Assembly (NCBI GenBank): GCA_964430935.1
Contig: CAYSHK010000053.1
Span: 1-64,000 of the forward strand
DNA length: 64,000 nucleotides
Source: Thermopetrobacter sp964430935
GTDB taxonomy: Bacteria > Pseudomonadota > Alphaproteobacteria > Rhizobiales > Aestuariivirgaceae
Reading direction: 5' to 3'
The notes beneath the pieces are model-generated. The model was given only the letters and a program-made list of their open reading frames with translations. It ran no database searches and was not told the origin of the DNA. The position numbers and the translations under genes are program-made. Positions 40,187 through 48,692 of the stretch are shown here, in pieces (the first letter of the stretch is position 1; each line of letters starts with the position of its first letter).

Positions 40187-42367
40187 TCAGGAGCCCTGTT
40201 TCCGGAAACTGTCGAGAACGCCGGCGAGCGACTCGCGCAGGTTCTGGCGGATCTCCTCGATGCTCTGGCCGCGTTCTCCGCTCGGGCCCTGCGGCGCACC
40301 TGAGGAAGCGCCACCCGCGCCGCCGGGCGCGGAAGCGCGCATGCCGGCGTGGACCGTGCCCATGTCCCCCGCGGAACGGGGCGCGGCCGGAGCATCCGGC
40401 ATGGCATGTGCGGGATGCGCATTCGGCATGTGGGTCCTCTCCGGAGTGGAAACCGGCTGTTGCGGCTGCGGAGCGGCGACGGTCGCGGGGGGCTGCGAGC
40501 ATGCATCCGGCATGGAGGGTGTCCCCGCCATTTCCACGCCCGGCGATTGCGGCATGCCTTCCGGCATCGGCATGCCCTCCGGCATCGGAGTTCCGGGCAT
40601 CATGCCGTCCATGGGCATGGCGTCTGCGAGCGCGGGCTCCAGATTCTGCTGCCGCCAGCGGGCGACGATATGCTTCAGGAAGTTGGGCTCGGTGATGTCT
40701 TCGCGCCAGTTCTTCGAGAACGCGGCCGTCATGGAGCGCGGCAGATGCTCCTTCGGCAGCAGGTCGAAGCGGATGCGGGTCGGCAGGGACACGCCTTCGC
40801 CGAACGCGACCGCCTCTCCGACGCCCATGGTGGGCATGAAATCGAGCAGGGAGGCCGCCGAATCGGAAATGCCGGCGCGCAGGATCTCCTGGTCGCGTTC
40901 GTTGGAGAGGCGGAGGGAGAAGATGGTGTTGCACTGGGAGAGGATCGTCGGATCCAGTTCCGCCGGCCGCTGGGTGACGATGCACAGCGACACGCCGTAT
41001 TTGCGGCCCTCCTTGGCGATGCGGGAGATGGCCCTCTTGGTGGGCTCGAATCCGGCCCGCGTGTCGAAGGGCACGTAGCGGTGCGCCTCCTCGCACACGA
41101 AGGTGATCGGCACCCGGCCGGAGGAATACAGGCCGAAATCGAAGGCCAGGCGGGCCAGAACGGACACCACCACGTTGATGACCTCGGAAGGCAGGCCGCC
41201 AAGCTCCAGAACGGTGATGGGCCGGCCGTTGACGGGAATGCGGAACAGCCGCCCCAGGACCTCGGCCATGGTGTCGTGCACCGTCAGGGAGCCGAACATG
41301 AAGGCGTAGCGCGGATCCCGCGTCACCGCCTCCAGTTTGGCCTTGATGCGCTTGTACGGCGCGAGGTTGCTCTTGGTGTCGAGCTTGCCGATGTATTCCT
41401 CCAGGAGGGAGAGCAGATCGGAGGCGCGGTAGGGCAGGGGCGTGTCGACGCCGATGTTCTGCGCGTCCACGCTTTCACGCGCGCGGGCGATCTGCGAGCT
41501 GGTCAGTTTGGAGGAGTTGCGGTAGCGGGCCTTCGCCTTGGGGATGAGTTCGCGCAGAACCTCCGTGTCCACTTCCTTCTGCGAGTGTTCGCCGACGAGG
41601 ATCTCGCAGATCTCCTCGAAGTTCAGCAGCCAGAAGGGCAGATTCATCGATTCCGGGGAGATGATCTCCGCCATGTCGGAGAAGGCCGCCGCATATTCCC
41701 TGTGCACGTCCAGCAGCAGAATGTGGGCGTTCGGGTTCTTTTCCAGGATGCGGCGCAGAATGAGGGCCACGGAGCAGGACTTGCCGGTGCCGGTGGTGCC
41801 GAGGATGGCGAAATGCTTGCCCAGCATGTCGTCCAGCTTCACCATTGCCGGGATCGTTCTGTCCTGATGGATGACGCCGACGCGGATGGAGTTTTCCCCG
41901 TCGCAGGCATAGGCCATCTGGAGTTCCTTCTGGCCGGCCCGGCAGGCCACGTCGCCCAGTCCGGGATACTGGGTGATGCCGCGCCTGAATCCCGTGAGCG
42001 CGCCGTTTTCGTCCTTTGTGAGTTCGCCGATGAACTCCACCTCGACGATGCGCACCTCGCCGCCTTCGCCCGTCACGTCCGGCATCGGTGAAGACAGGCC
42101 GGAAACCAGCGCCAGCGCCGTCGTCTCCTCGCCCTCCACCTTCAGCAGCGTGCCGATTTCCGGAGAGCGTACCTCCTCGCCGGAGTTCCGTTCCGGAGGC
42201 GTGAGCATGATGACGGCGCGACCGCCGGTGACGGCCACGATCCGCCCGATCCGTTCCATGTTCTCCATGGAATCGGTGTGCGGAACATCGGTGTCGAAAC
42301 GGATGTCAGAACGATGATCGCCAGAGCCGAGTAAAGCCTTTTCCGTTGCGTGCATGGAAGACCCCAT
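40187..42367 (-). CDS. HerA-like P-loop ATPase with Pro/Met-rich C-terminal linker
   Basis: 726 residues. A HAS-barrel-like N-terminal domain (IGRIVAVTGGRAVIML near 38-55) precedes a HerA/FtsK-type ATPase: Walker A AILGTTGTGKSCSVAL, HILLLDVHREYAAAF, Walker B PITFVCEEAHRYVPF, sensor VTQRPAELDPTILSQCNTIF. HerA-like proteins are hexameric DNA translocases, often paired with a nuclease; none is adjacent here. Residues about 575-670 are a low-complexity Met/Pro-rich linker (MPMDGMMPGTPMPEGMPMPE), ending in a helix EEIRQNLRESLAGVLDSFRK that could be a partner-binding tail. The start is uncertain: ATG at 42367, or internal ATGs at residues 5, 34 and 37. Confidence 0.82.
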   Translation of the reverse strand: MGSSMHATEKALLGSGDHRSDIRFDTDVPHTDSMENMERIGRIVAVTGGRAVIMLTPPERNSGEEVRSPEIGTLLKVEGEETTALALVSGLSSPMPDVTGEGGEVRIVEVEFIGELTKDENGALTGFRRGITQYPGLGDVACRAGQKELQMAYACDGENSIRVGVIHQDRTIPAMVKLDDMLGKHFAILGTTGTGKSCSVALILRRILEKNPNAHILLLDVHREYAAAFSDMAEIISPESMNLPFWLLNFEEICEILVGEHSQKEVDTEVLRELIPKAKARYRNSSKLTSSQIARARESVDAQNIGVDTPLPYRASDLLSLLEEYIGKLDTKSNLAPYKRIKAKLEAVTRDPRYAFMFGSLTVHDTMAEVLGRLFRIPVNGRPITVLELGGLPSEVINVVVSVLARLAFDFGLYSSGRVPITFVCEEAHRYVPFDTRAGFEPTKRAISRIAKEGRKYGVSLCIVTQRPAELDPTILSQCNTIFSLRLSNERDQEILRAGISDSAASLLDFMPTMGVGEAVAFGEGVSLPTRIRFDLLPKEHLPRSMTAAFSKNWREDITEPNFLKHIVARWRQQNLEPALADAMPMDGMMPGTPMPEGMPMPEGMPQSPGVEMAGTPSMPDACSQPPATVAAPQPQQPVSTPERTHMPNAHPAHAMPDAPAAPRSAGDMGTVHAGMRASAPGGAGGASSGAPQGPSGERGQSIEEIRQNLRESLAGVLDSFRKQGS

Positions 42368-42414
42368 TGTGCCTGCGTGCCGGCCGGATGGACCTTGCGG
42401 TCTTCTTGTATTTT

Positions 42415-42532
42415 CCGTTGTCGTTGTTCATTTCCGGCACTTCTTTTTCTCTTGTGTTTTTTCTCTTTTAGTTTCTTCTTTCTTCTGGAACCCGCGGTTG
42501 GGGGCGAACTCCCGATTCCGTCCCCCGGTTCC
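42415..42532 (-). other. AG-rich tract with hairpin upstream of HerA-like gene
   Basis: Between the kinase and HerA-like genes the minus strand is almost entirely A/G over about 42430-42486 (for example AGAAGAAAGAAGAAAC), strikingly AT-rich for this genome. Next to it a stem-loop pairs GGAACC (42487-42492) with GGTTCC (42527-42532), with an inner GGGGG/CCCCC stem. It may combine a terminator-like hairpin for the kinase gene with promoter or leader sequence for the ATPase gene. Confidence 0.45.
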
Positions 42533-42553
42533 CCGTATTGGGAAGGTGCGTCC

Positions 42554-43420
42554 TCAGCCCTCCGCGACCCGGGTCGTGCGTGGGCCGTCCACGGGCAGCT
42601 CTATGACCACCCGCGTTCCCGCCCCCTTGCGGCTTTCGATCCTCAGACGGCCGTCATGCAGACGCACCAGGGCGTTGGACAGCGGCAGGCCGAGGCCGGT
42701 TCCCTCGTGCGTCTTGTTCAGGTCGTTGCGGACCTGGCCGAACGGCGACATGGCGATGTCCATCTCTTCCGGCGTCATGCCCGGCCCGGTGTCCGTGACC
42801 GAGAGGGAAACGGTCCGTCCGTCTTCGGAAAGCCAGACCCGGACCTGGATCCGGCCGCCCGGAGGCGTGAATTTCACGGCATTCGACAGCAGATTTATGA
42901 GGATCTGCTTCAGGCGCATCGGATCCGCGATGATGAGTGGAAGATCCGCGGGGACCTTCCATTCGATCTCCAGTTCCTTTTCGCGCGCCTTGGGCATGAT
43001 GATCTTGCGGCAGCTGTCGATGACCTCCGCGATGTCGGTTTCGCTGGGATCGATGACCAGTTTTCCGGCCTGGACCTTCGATACGTCCAGAATGGAATTG
43101 ATGAGGTCCAGAAGATGCGTGGCCGCCTCCCTGATGTGGGAGGAATACTGCCTGATCTGGTCGTCGCTCAGCTCCTCGGATTTCACGAGAATTTCGGAAA
43201 ATCCGATGATGGCGTTGAGTGGCGTCCGCAGCTCGTGGCTCATGTTGGCGATGAATTCGGATTTCGTCTTGCTCGCCAGTTCCGCCTCGACCTTCGCCGC
43301 GCGCAGTGCGATGGCCGTCTTGCGCTGCATGAAGGCCGCGCCGAGGTTCTCGGCGTATTCCGACAGCATGGGACTGCCGTTCTTCCGTCTGGTCCTTATT
43401 CCGCCAGCAAAGTGAAACAT
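42554..43420 (-). CDS. Soluble sensor histidine kinase
   Basis: 288 residues, cytoplasmic (no membrane segment). A short N-terminal coiled coil (about 30-58) leads into the HisKA H-box NMSHELRTPLNAIIGF with phospho-accepting His62, then a HATPase_c domain with the N-box NLLSNAVKFTPPGG, DTGPGMTPEE and GTGLGLPLS. No sensory PAS/GAF domain is visible and no response-regulator gene is adjacent, so it is an orphan kinase and may rely on the coiled coil or a partner for sensing. The start ATG at 43420 has GGAGGG upstream; a TTG 12 codons earlier is open. Confidence 0.88.
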   Translation of the reverse strand: MFHFAGGIRTRRKNGSPMLSEYAENLGAAFMQRKTAIALRAAKVEAELASKTKSEFIANMSHELRTPLNAIIGFSEILVKSEELSDDQIRQYSSHIREAATHLLDLINSILDVSKVQAGKLVIDPSETDIAEVIDSCRKIIMPKAREKELEIEWKVPADLPLIIADPMRLKQILINLLSNAVKFTPPGGRIQVRVWLSEDGRTVSLSVTDTGPGMTPEEMDIAMSPFGQVRNDLNKTHEGTGLGLPLSNALVRLHDGRLRIESRKGAGTRVVIELPVDGPRTTRVAEG

Positions 43421-43631
43421 GCTTCTCAACCCTCCGGGGAGGAAACTAGCATCCAAGCCATAAGGAGTTGTTAATGCGGAAGGGGCAGTTGTGCCGATCC
43501 CGGCAGGACTGCGGAGATCCCGCGCCGCGATGGCCGGATCCGGAAATGGTGTGATGACGGACGGGATGAAAAAGCCGTTTCTGAACCCGCCTTCGGTGTG
43601 CTAGTATCCGTCCGACTGAGGACAATTCTGC

Positions 43632-44912
43632 ATGCGCCCTGCAGGCACGTGGGCGCGCCGGAACGACGGACGGTTCTTCCGGAACCGGGATGGCAGCGCA
43701 ACGTGCCGCGCGGGCGCGGGAAGGAATGCGTTGACTGATTCCGGTAGCGCGGAGAATGCGCCGCGCAGGTCCGGGGAACGCCACGGGACGGCTGAAAATG
43801 CGCCGTCCGTCGCCACCCGCGCACATGCGGGAAGGAGCGGTGGGGCGGCTCCGGCTTCTGAAAGAAGAAAGAAGGACAGCGCCGCTGCGGCCCGCAAGCT
43901 GCGGACGGCGCGGCAGCTGCTCCGTCTGCGCGATTCCGGCCGCATTTTCTACGGGGCGCTGGATCTGGGTACGAACAATTGCCGGTTGCTGCTGGCCACG
44001 CCTTCCGAAGAGGGATACCGGGTCGTCGACGCCTTTTCCCGGATCGTGCGGCTGGGCGAGGGTGTCTCCAGAACGGGGCGTCTATCCGAGGCGGCGCAGA
44101 AACGAACGATCGCGGCCCTGCGGATCTGCGCCAACAAGCTGCGGTGGTGGCGCGTCCGGAGAGCGCGTCTCATCGCCACCCAGGCCTGTCGGGCCGCGGA
44201 GAACGGTCCGGCCTTCCTGGAGAGGGTGTCCCGGGAGCTCGGGCTGGACCTGGAGATCGTGGATGCCGAAACGGAAGCGCGTCTCGCCGCCTCCGGGGCC
44301 TGTCCCCTCATCGAGGAGCATGCCGGAAACGTGCTGGTCTTCGACATCGGCGGTGGTTCCACGGAGTTGCTGTGGCTGAACATCGTGGGCGAGTCGCGAC
44401 GGATCGTGGACTGGACGTCCGTGCCGGTGGGCGTGGTGACGCTGGCGGAGCGCTACGGCGGACGGAAGATCCCGCGCGAGACGTACGAGGCCATGCGCGC
44501 CCATATCCGCCCGGCGCTGAGGGAGTTCGCGCGACGCCTGAGGGAAAGGGGAGCGCCCGCCATGCCCGACCATCTGCTGGGCACTTCGGGCACGGTGACC
44601 ACCATCTCCGGCGTCTCCCTCGGTCTGCGCCGTTACGACCGCTCCCGCGTGGACGGTTGCTGGCTCGACCGGGAAGAGGTGCTGCGGGTGTCGGAGGAGC
44701 TGCGGCGGATGGACATCCGTGCCCGCGCGGCGAATGGCTGCATCGGACCGGAGCGCGCGGATCTCGTGGTCGCCGGCTGCGCCATCCTGGAGGAGATCAC
44801 CGCCATATGGCCGGCGGAGCGGATCCGCGTCGCGGACAGGGGGCTGCGGGAGGGCATTCTCACCGATCTGATGATGGAGGACGGAACCTATGGTCGGCCC
44901 GAGAAGACCTGA
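43632..44912 (+). CDS. Ppx/GppA family phosphatase with Arg/Ala-rich extension
   Basis: 426 residues. Residues about 105-420 form the ASKHA-type exopolyphosphatase/pppGpp phosphatase domain, with ALDLGTNNCRLLLA, VFDIGGGSTELLWL, SVPVGVVTLAERYGG and LLGTSGTVTTISGVSLGL. Residues 1-100 are low complexity and basic, absent from typical Ppx; a start near a TTG at about 43731 would shorten it, so the extension is doubtful. A GAGG lies ten bases before the ATG used. Its 3' end overlaps rlmE by 23 bases. Confidence 0.85.
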   Translation: MRPAGTWARRNDGRFFRNRDGSATCRAGAGRNALTDSGSAENAPRRSGERHGTAENAPSVATRAHAGRSGGAAPASERRKKDSAAAARKLRTARQLLRLRDSGRIFYGALDLGTNNCRLLLATPSEEGYRVVDAFSRIVRLGEGVSRTGRLSEAAQKRTIAALRICANKLRWWRVRRARLIATQACRAAENGPAFLERVSRELGLDLEIVDAETEARLAASGACPLIEEHAGNVLVFDIGGGSTELLWLNIVGESRRIVDWTSVPVGVVTLAERYGGRKIPRETYEAMRAHIRPALREFARRLRERGAPAMPDHLLGTSGTVTTISGVSLGLRRYDRSRVDGCWLDREEVLRVSEELRRMDIRARAANGCIGPERADLVVAGCAILEEITAIWPAERIRVADRGLREGILTDLMMEDGTYGRPEKT

Positions 44913-45651
44913 GGGGCTGCGTCCCCGGAAAGGTTCATCCGGTCGTGGAAAGCGCAAGCTGAAGGTGCGCGTGAAGAAGGCGCGCGGACGGACGACCTCG
45001 CAGGTCCGCTGGTTGCAGAGACAGCTCAACGATCCCTTCGTGCAGGAGGCGCGGAAACGGGGATACCGCTCCCGTGCCGCCTTCAAGCTCATCGGGATAG
45101 ACGACGAATTCGGAATCCTGAAACCGGGCGCGCGCGTGGTGGATCTGGGAGCCACGCCGGGCGGGTGGTCGCAGGTGGCCGCCGAACGGACGCGCGCCGA
45201 TGCCGGCGAGGGCAGGGTAGTGGCCGTCGATATTCATTCGGTGGATCCCATTCCCGGCGTCGCCGTCCTGAAGAAGGACTTCTACGACGAGGACGCGCCG
45301 GAGGTGATCATGGAGGCGCTCGGCAGCAGCCGTGCCGACGTGGTGCTGTCGGACATGGCGGCGCACGCCACGGGACATCGCCAGACGGACCATCTCCAGA
45401 TCATGGGACTTGCCGAGGCCGCGGCGGATTTCGCGCGGCAGGTGCTGGCTCCCGGCGGTGCATTCGTGGCCAAGGTGCTGCGCGGAGGCACGGAAAACGA
45501 ACTCCTCAACGCCCTGAAACGGGATTTTGCGAAGGTGCGCCATTTCAAGCCGGAGGCCTCCCGCGCCGATTCCGCGGAACTCTACGTGATCGCCACGGGT
45601 TTCCGCGGTGACGGATCCCGGCGGGAGACGGAAACGGAGAAGGGGGCCTGA
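44890..45651 (+). CDS. rlmE: 23S rRNA 2'-O-methyltransferase RlmE (FtsJ)
   Basis: 253 residues. SAM-dependent methyltransferase modifying U2552 of 23S rRNA. It has YRSRAAFKLIGID with the catalytic Lys, VVDLGATPGGWSQVA for SAM binding, VVLSDMAAHATGHRQTDH with the catalytic Asp, AFVAKVLRGGTENEL with the second Lys and DSAELYVIATGFRG with the Glu: the full K-D-K-E set. The N-terminus (about 1-40) is a basic extension. It overlaps the Ppx/GppA gene and should be co-translated with it, an arrangement common in alphaproteobacteria. Confidence 0.93.
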   Translation: MVGPRRPEGLRPRKGSSGRGKRKLKVRVKKARGRTTSQVRWLQRQLNDPFVQEARKRGYRSRAAFKLIGIDDEFGILKPGARVVDLGATPGGWSQVAAERTRADAGEGRVVAVDIHSVDPIPGVAVLKKDFYDEDAPEVIMEALGSSRADVVLSDMAAHATGHRQTDHLQIMGLAEAAADFARQVLAPGGAFVAKVLRGGTENELLNALKRDFAKVRHFKPEASRADSAELYVIATGFRGDGSRRETETEKGA

Positions 45652-45689
45652 TCCCGTCGCCCGACGCCGCGCCGTTTGGGAGCGAAAAA

Positions 45690-45729
45690 GGAAAATGCCG
45701 CCCGGGCGACGACCCGAAGCGGCATTTCC
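45690..45729 (-). terminator. Terminator between rlmE and the lipoprotein gene
   Basis: AAATGCCG (45693-45700) pairs with CGGCATTT (45720-45727) around a GC-rich loop. On the minus strand the stem is followed by TTTTCCTTTTTCG, a good T tract, so it likely ends the lipoprotein transcript. It may also work for rlmE. Confidence 0.6.
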
Positions 45730-45758
45730 CGGCCCAAGGAAGGCAACCAGGGGACTGA

Positions 45759-46244
45759 TTACCTGCTCTCTCCCTTTTTTGCGGCCTGTGTCTCGGTTTC
45801 CTCCTTTTCGGCTTCCCTGGCCAGCTCCGCGGCGAATCTCTCGTCTTCCGAGAGCGCTTCGTCCGGCTTTGCCGCAATCGCCTCTCCGTCACCCGCAGGG
45901 GGCGGTGCCGTCGCGACGTCGGCCCCGGCATCCCCCTTCTGCGAATCGTCGGCGGGCTTCACGGATCCGGTGGTGATTTCCATGGACGTGTCGCCCAGTG
46001 CCGAATCCATCGCATCCGTCAACCCGCCGGAGGCGGATTCCGTGGAAGCTTCGGTGCCGGCCGGCTTCACGGTTCCGGTCGCGTCCGTCCCGAATCCGGA
46101 CTTCAGATCGCTTCGCGACTGCTGCTGAAGTGCCGGAGCCGAAGTGTCGGTCTTCTGGGCCTTCTCCTCCTTGCAGGCCGAAAGCCCTCCGGCGATAACG
46201 ACCACGGCCAGAGCCAAGCCAGCGTGTTTCACGTATTCATGCAT
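45759..46244 (-). CDS. Small lipoprotein with disordered acidic body
   Basis: 161 residues. A lipoprotein signal peptide (about 8-25, LALAVVVIAGGLSAC, lipobox LSAC with Cys25) is followed by a Ser/Thr/Asp/Glu/Ala-rich, probably disordered region with no recognised domain. Two related short units occur, TGTVKPAGTEAS and TGSVKPADDSQK, about 38 residues apart. It ends in a charged helix-like SEDERFAAELAREAEKEETETQ. The frame continues open far upstream only as an antisense shadow of guaB; the ATG at 46244 is the first that gives a lipoprotein. Function unknown; outer-membrane anchoring is inferred. Confidence 0.75.
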   Translation of the reverse strand: MHEYVKHAGLALAVVVIAGGLSACKEEKAQKTDTSAPALQQQSRSDLKSGFGTDATGTVKPAGTEASTESASGGLTDAMDSALGDTSMEITTGSVKPADDSQKGDAGADVATAPPPAGDGEAIAAKPDEALSEDERFAAELAREAEKEETETQAAKKGESR

Positions 46245-46598
46245 TTCCAGACATGCTCCCCCGTTATGTTTCGATACATGTGCCGCGCATGTTCCGGAAG
46301 GTCGGAACAGGGCGCAATAACTCCGTGCAAGGAACGTGCCGGAACAATCATCCCTTGCAGGGTCGCCCCGGTAAGTGAGTCTCACAAGCCCCCGGTCAAC
46401 TCGACAACATATGGTAGATATAGTCCAAATTGCGTCGCAATGGTAGCAAAAGGTTGTGTTGGGGAAAACCTGTGACGATTGCATGGCCGTCTTGCGCGGT
46501 GCGAAGGGACAGGCGGCTTTTCCAGTGTGACCAGACGTGCTAACAGGACTCGCCAACCACACGTGACGATTCCTCAGACACAGACCCGGGAGGTTGGC
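46245..46598 (+). other. 354-base divergent region upstream of guaB
   Basis: No gene supported. It holds promoters for the lipoprotein (minus) and guaB (plus). A TATAGT -10-like hexamer lies at 46419-46424 in an AT-rich stretch (46395-46455), with no clean -35. Direct TGTGACGATTG/ACGTGACGATTC repeats (about 46469-46480 and 46560-46572) are visible and could be regulatory; no PurR-type box was recognised. Confidence 0.45.
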
Positions 46599-48092
46599 AT
46601 GAGCGGCGCGGACGCGATTCCCCAGTTCCAGGAATATCTGACTTTCGACGACGTGCTGCTGAAGCCGCGTGCGTCGTCCGTTCTTCCCCATCAGGCGGAC
46701 ATCCGCACCAGGCTGACCCGGAACATACCACTGTCGATCCCCATCGTCTCCGCGGCCATGGACACGGTGACCGAGTCCCGGATGGCCATCGCCATGGCGC
46801 AGGCGGGCGGTATCGGCGTCATCCACCGCAATCTCTCCCCGGAGGAGCAGGCCGAGGAGGTCGCCCGCGTGAAACGCTTCGAGGCGGGCATGGTGATCGA
46901 CCCCATCACCATCACGCCGGAGGCGACCCTTGGCGAGCTGATGGAGCTGAAGAGGCGTCACAACATCTCCGGCATCCCGGTGGTCGCAAGGAAGGGGGAG
47001 GGCCCCCAGCGCCTCGTCGGCATCATCACGAACCGCGACGTCCGTTTCGAGACGGACATGAACAAGACGGTGGCCGAGCTCATGACGCGCGAGAATCTGG
47101 CCACCGTGCGTGAGGGTGTCACCCCGGAGGAAGCGCGCCGGATCCTTCAGGAACGGCGGATCGAGAAGCTGATCGTCGTGGATGACGAGGAGCGTGTCGT
47201 CGGCCTGATCACCGTCACCGACATGGAGAAGGCGGAGCTGTACCCCAACGCCGTCAAGGACGACCACGGCAGGTTGCGCGTCGCGGCGGCCATTTCCACG
47301 GGCGAGGCGAGTTTCGAACGCGCGGGCCTGCTGGCCGACGCGGGGGTGGACGTGATCGTGATCGACACCGCCCACGGGCATTCCTCCGGTGTCGCGGAGC
47401 AGGTGCGCAGGGTCAAGAAGGCCTATGGCGACCAGCTCGACATCATCGCCGGAAACGTGGCTACCGCGGAAGCCACGGAGGCGCTCGTGGAGGCCGGCGC
47501 CGACGCCGTGAAGGTGGGCATCGGCCCGGGCTCGATCTGCACCACGCGGATCGTGGCGGGCGTCGGCGTGCCCCAGCTGACCGCGATTCTCGACTGCGTA
47601 CGGGCGGCGCGGAAGACGGACACGCCGGTCATCGCCGACGGCGGCATCAAATATTCGGGCGACATGGCCAAGGCCCTGGCCGCGGGCGCGTCGTCGGTCA
47701 TGATCGGATCCCTGCTCGCCGGCACGGACGAAGCGCCGGGCGAGGTCTACCTGTACCAGGGGCGCTCCTACAAGGCCTACCGCGGCATGGGCTCCGTGGG
47801 TGCCATGGCGCGCGGATCCGCCGACCGCTACTTCCAGGCCGAGGTGAAGGACACGATGAAGTTCGTGCCGGAGGGCATCGAGGGGCAGGTGCCCTACAAG
47901 GGACCCGCCTCCAATGTCCTGCACCAGCTCACGGGCGGTCTGCGCGCCGCCATGGGATACACCGGCGCGGCCACCCTGCCGGAGTTCGCCGAGCGCGCCG
48001 TGTTCATCCGCATCACCGGGGCGGGACTGCGGGAGAGCCACGTCCACGACGTGCAGATCACCCGCGAGGCGCCGAACTATCTCCAGCAGTGA
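46599..48092 (+). CDS. guaB: Inosine-5'-monophosphate dehydrogenase
   Basis: 497-residue enzyme oxidising IMP to XMP with NAD+, the committed step of GMP synthesis. It has YLTFDDVLLKPRASSVLP at the start, two CBS domains (about residues 95-215), the catalytic loop GIGPGSICTTRIVAGVGVPQ with its Cys, and AYRGMGSVGAM. The start MSGADAIPQF has GGGAGG upstream; 40 extra upstream codons are open but unlike the family. Together with guaA at 52218 it brackets a 4-kb block of accessory genes. Confidence 0.96.
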   Translation: MSGADAIPQFQEYLTFDDVLLKPRASSVLPHQADIRTRLTRNIPLSIPIVSAAMDTVTESRMAIAMAQAGGIGVIHRNLSPEEQAEEVARVKRFEAGMVIDPITITPEATLGELMELKRRHNISGIPVVARKGEGPQRLVGIITNRDVRFETDMNKTVAELMTRENLATVREGVTPEEARRILQERRIEKLIVVDDEERVVGLITVTDMEKAELYPNAVKDDHGRLRVAAAISTGEASFERAGLLADAGVDVIVIDTAHGHSSGVAEQVRRVKKAYGDQLDIIAGNVATAEATEALVEAGADAVKVGIGPGSICTTRIVAGVGVPQLTAILDCVRAARKTDTPVIADGGIKYSGDMAKALAAGASSVMIGSLLAGTDEAPGEVYLYQGRSYKAYRGMGSVGAMARGSADRYFQAEVKDTMKFVPEGIEGQVPYKGPASNVLHQLTGGLRAAMGYTGAATLPEFAERAVFIRITGAGLRESHVHDVQITREAPNYLQQ

Positions 48093-48171
48093 ACCGTCCG
48101 GCCGCAAACGGAAGGAAAATCGGGCCCTTGCGGAGAGTTTCCGAATCCGTTTCGCAGGAGACGGAGATCGC

Positions 48172-48594
48172 TCAGTGCCTGTCGTGCAGGCAGAGGGCGT
48201 GATCGGAGAGAACCTCGATCACGCGGCAGGAACGGACCTCCCCCGACGGGCATTCCCGGAGCATGCGTTCCAGTTCCTTCTCGAGGGCGCGCAGGCGCTC
48301 GATCCTGCTGCGTACCTCGGCGAGCTGCCTTTCCGCGATGGCGTTGGCGTCGGCGCAGGGGGCGGCCGGGTCGTCCGCGAGCTCCAGCAGGGCGCGGATG
48401 TCGTCCAGGGGGAAACCGAGCTCGCGTGCGTGGCGTATGAACATCAGTCGGCGCCTGGCCCGTTCGTCGTAGCGGCGCTGTCCGCCCGGCGTGCGGACGG
48501 GCTCCGGCATGAGCCCCCGCTGCTCGTACCAGCGGATGGTCTGCACCTTCGTTCCCGCCGCCCTGGCCAGCTCGCCTATGCCGTATTCCGCCAT
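48172..48594 (-). CDS. MerR-family metal-responsive regulator
   Basis: 140 residues. N-terminal winged helix YGIGELARAAGTKVQTIRWYEQRGLMPEPVRTPGGQRRYDE, a dimer coiled coil (about 75-115), and a C-terminal Cys/His-rich tail with cysteines in PAAPCADA and RECPSGEVRSC and the end HALCLHDRH. This arrangement resembles CadR/PbrR/ZntR-type sensors. It is divergent from the CDF exporter with a palindromic operator between, so the regulator-exporter pair is clear; the metal (Zn, Cd, Pb or Co) is not. The ATG start at 48594 is standard for the family; longer upstream codons are unsupported. Confidence 0.88.
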   Translation of the reverse strand: MAEYGIGELARAAGTKVQTIRWYEQRGLMPEPVRTPGGQRRYDERARRRLMFIRHARELGFPLDDIRALLELADDPAAPCADANAIAERQLAEVRSRIERLRALEKELERMLRECPSGEVRSCRVIEVLSDHALCLHDRH

Positions 48595-48620
48595 CCGGTC
48601 CGCTCCATGCGATTTTTCCG

Positions 48621-48651
48621 TTGAACCTACAGCCACTGTAGGTGCTAGCCG
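48621..48651 (+). promoter_or_regulatory. MerR-type operator/promoter of the CDF exporter
   Basis: A perfect inverted repeat ACCTACAG-CCA-CTGTAGGT (48625-48643) lies right after a -35 TTGAAC (48621-48626). A 19-20 base spacer to a weak -10 (TAGCCG, 48646-48651) gives the over-long spacing that MerR proteins twist into activity. Confidence 0.75.
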
Positions 48652-48692
48652 TCGTTCTTGCAAACGGAACGGCACGACGGGAGAACGGCGAA

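Noticed and set aside
46245..48107. Upstream part of the minus-strand frame that ends as the lipoprotein
   Set aside because: Antisense to guaB; only the last 161 codons form a real signal-peptide protein.
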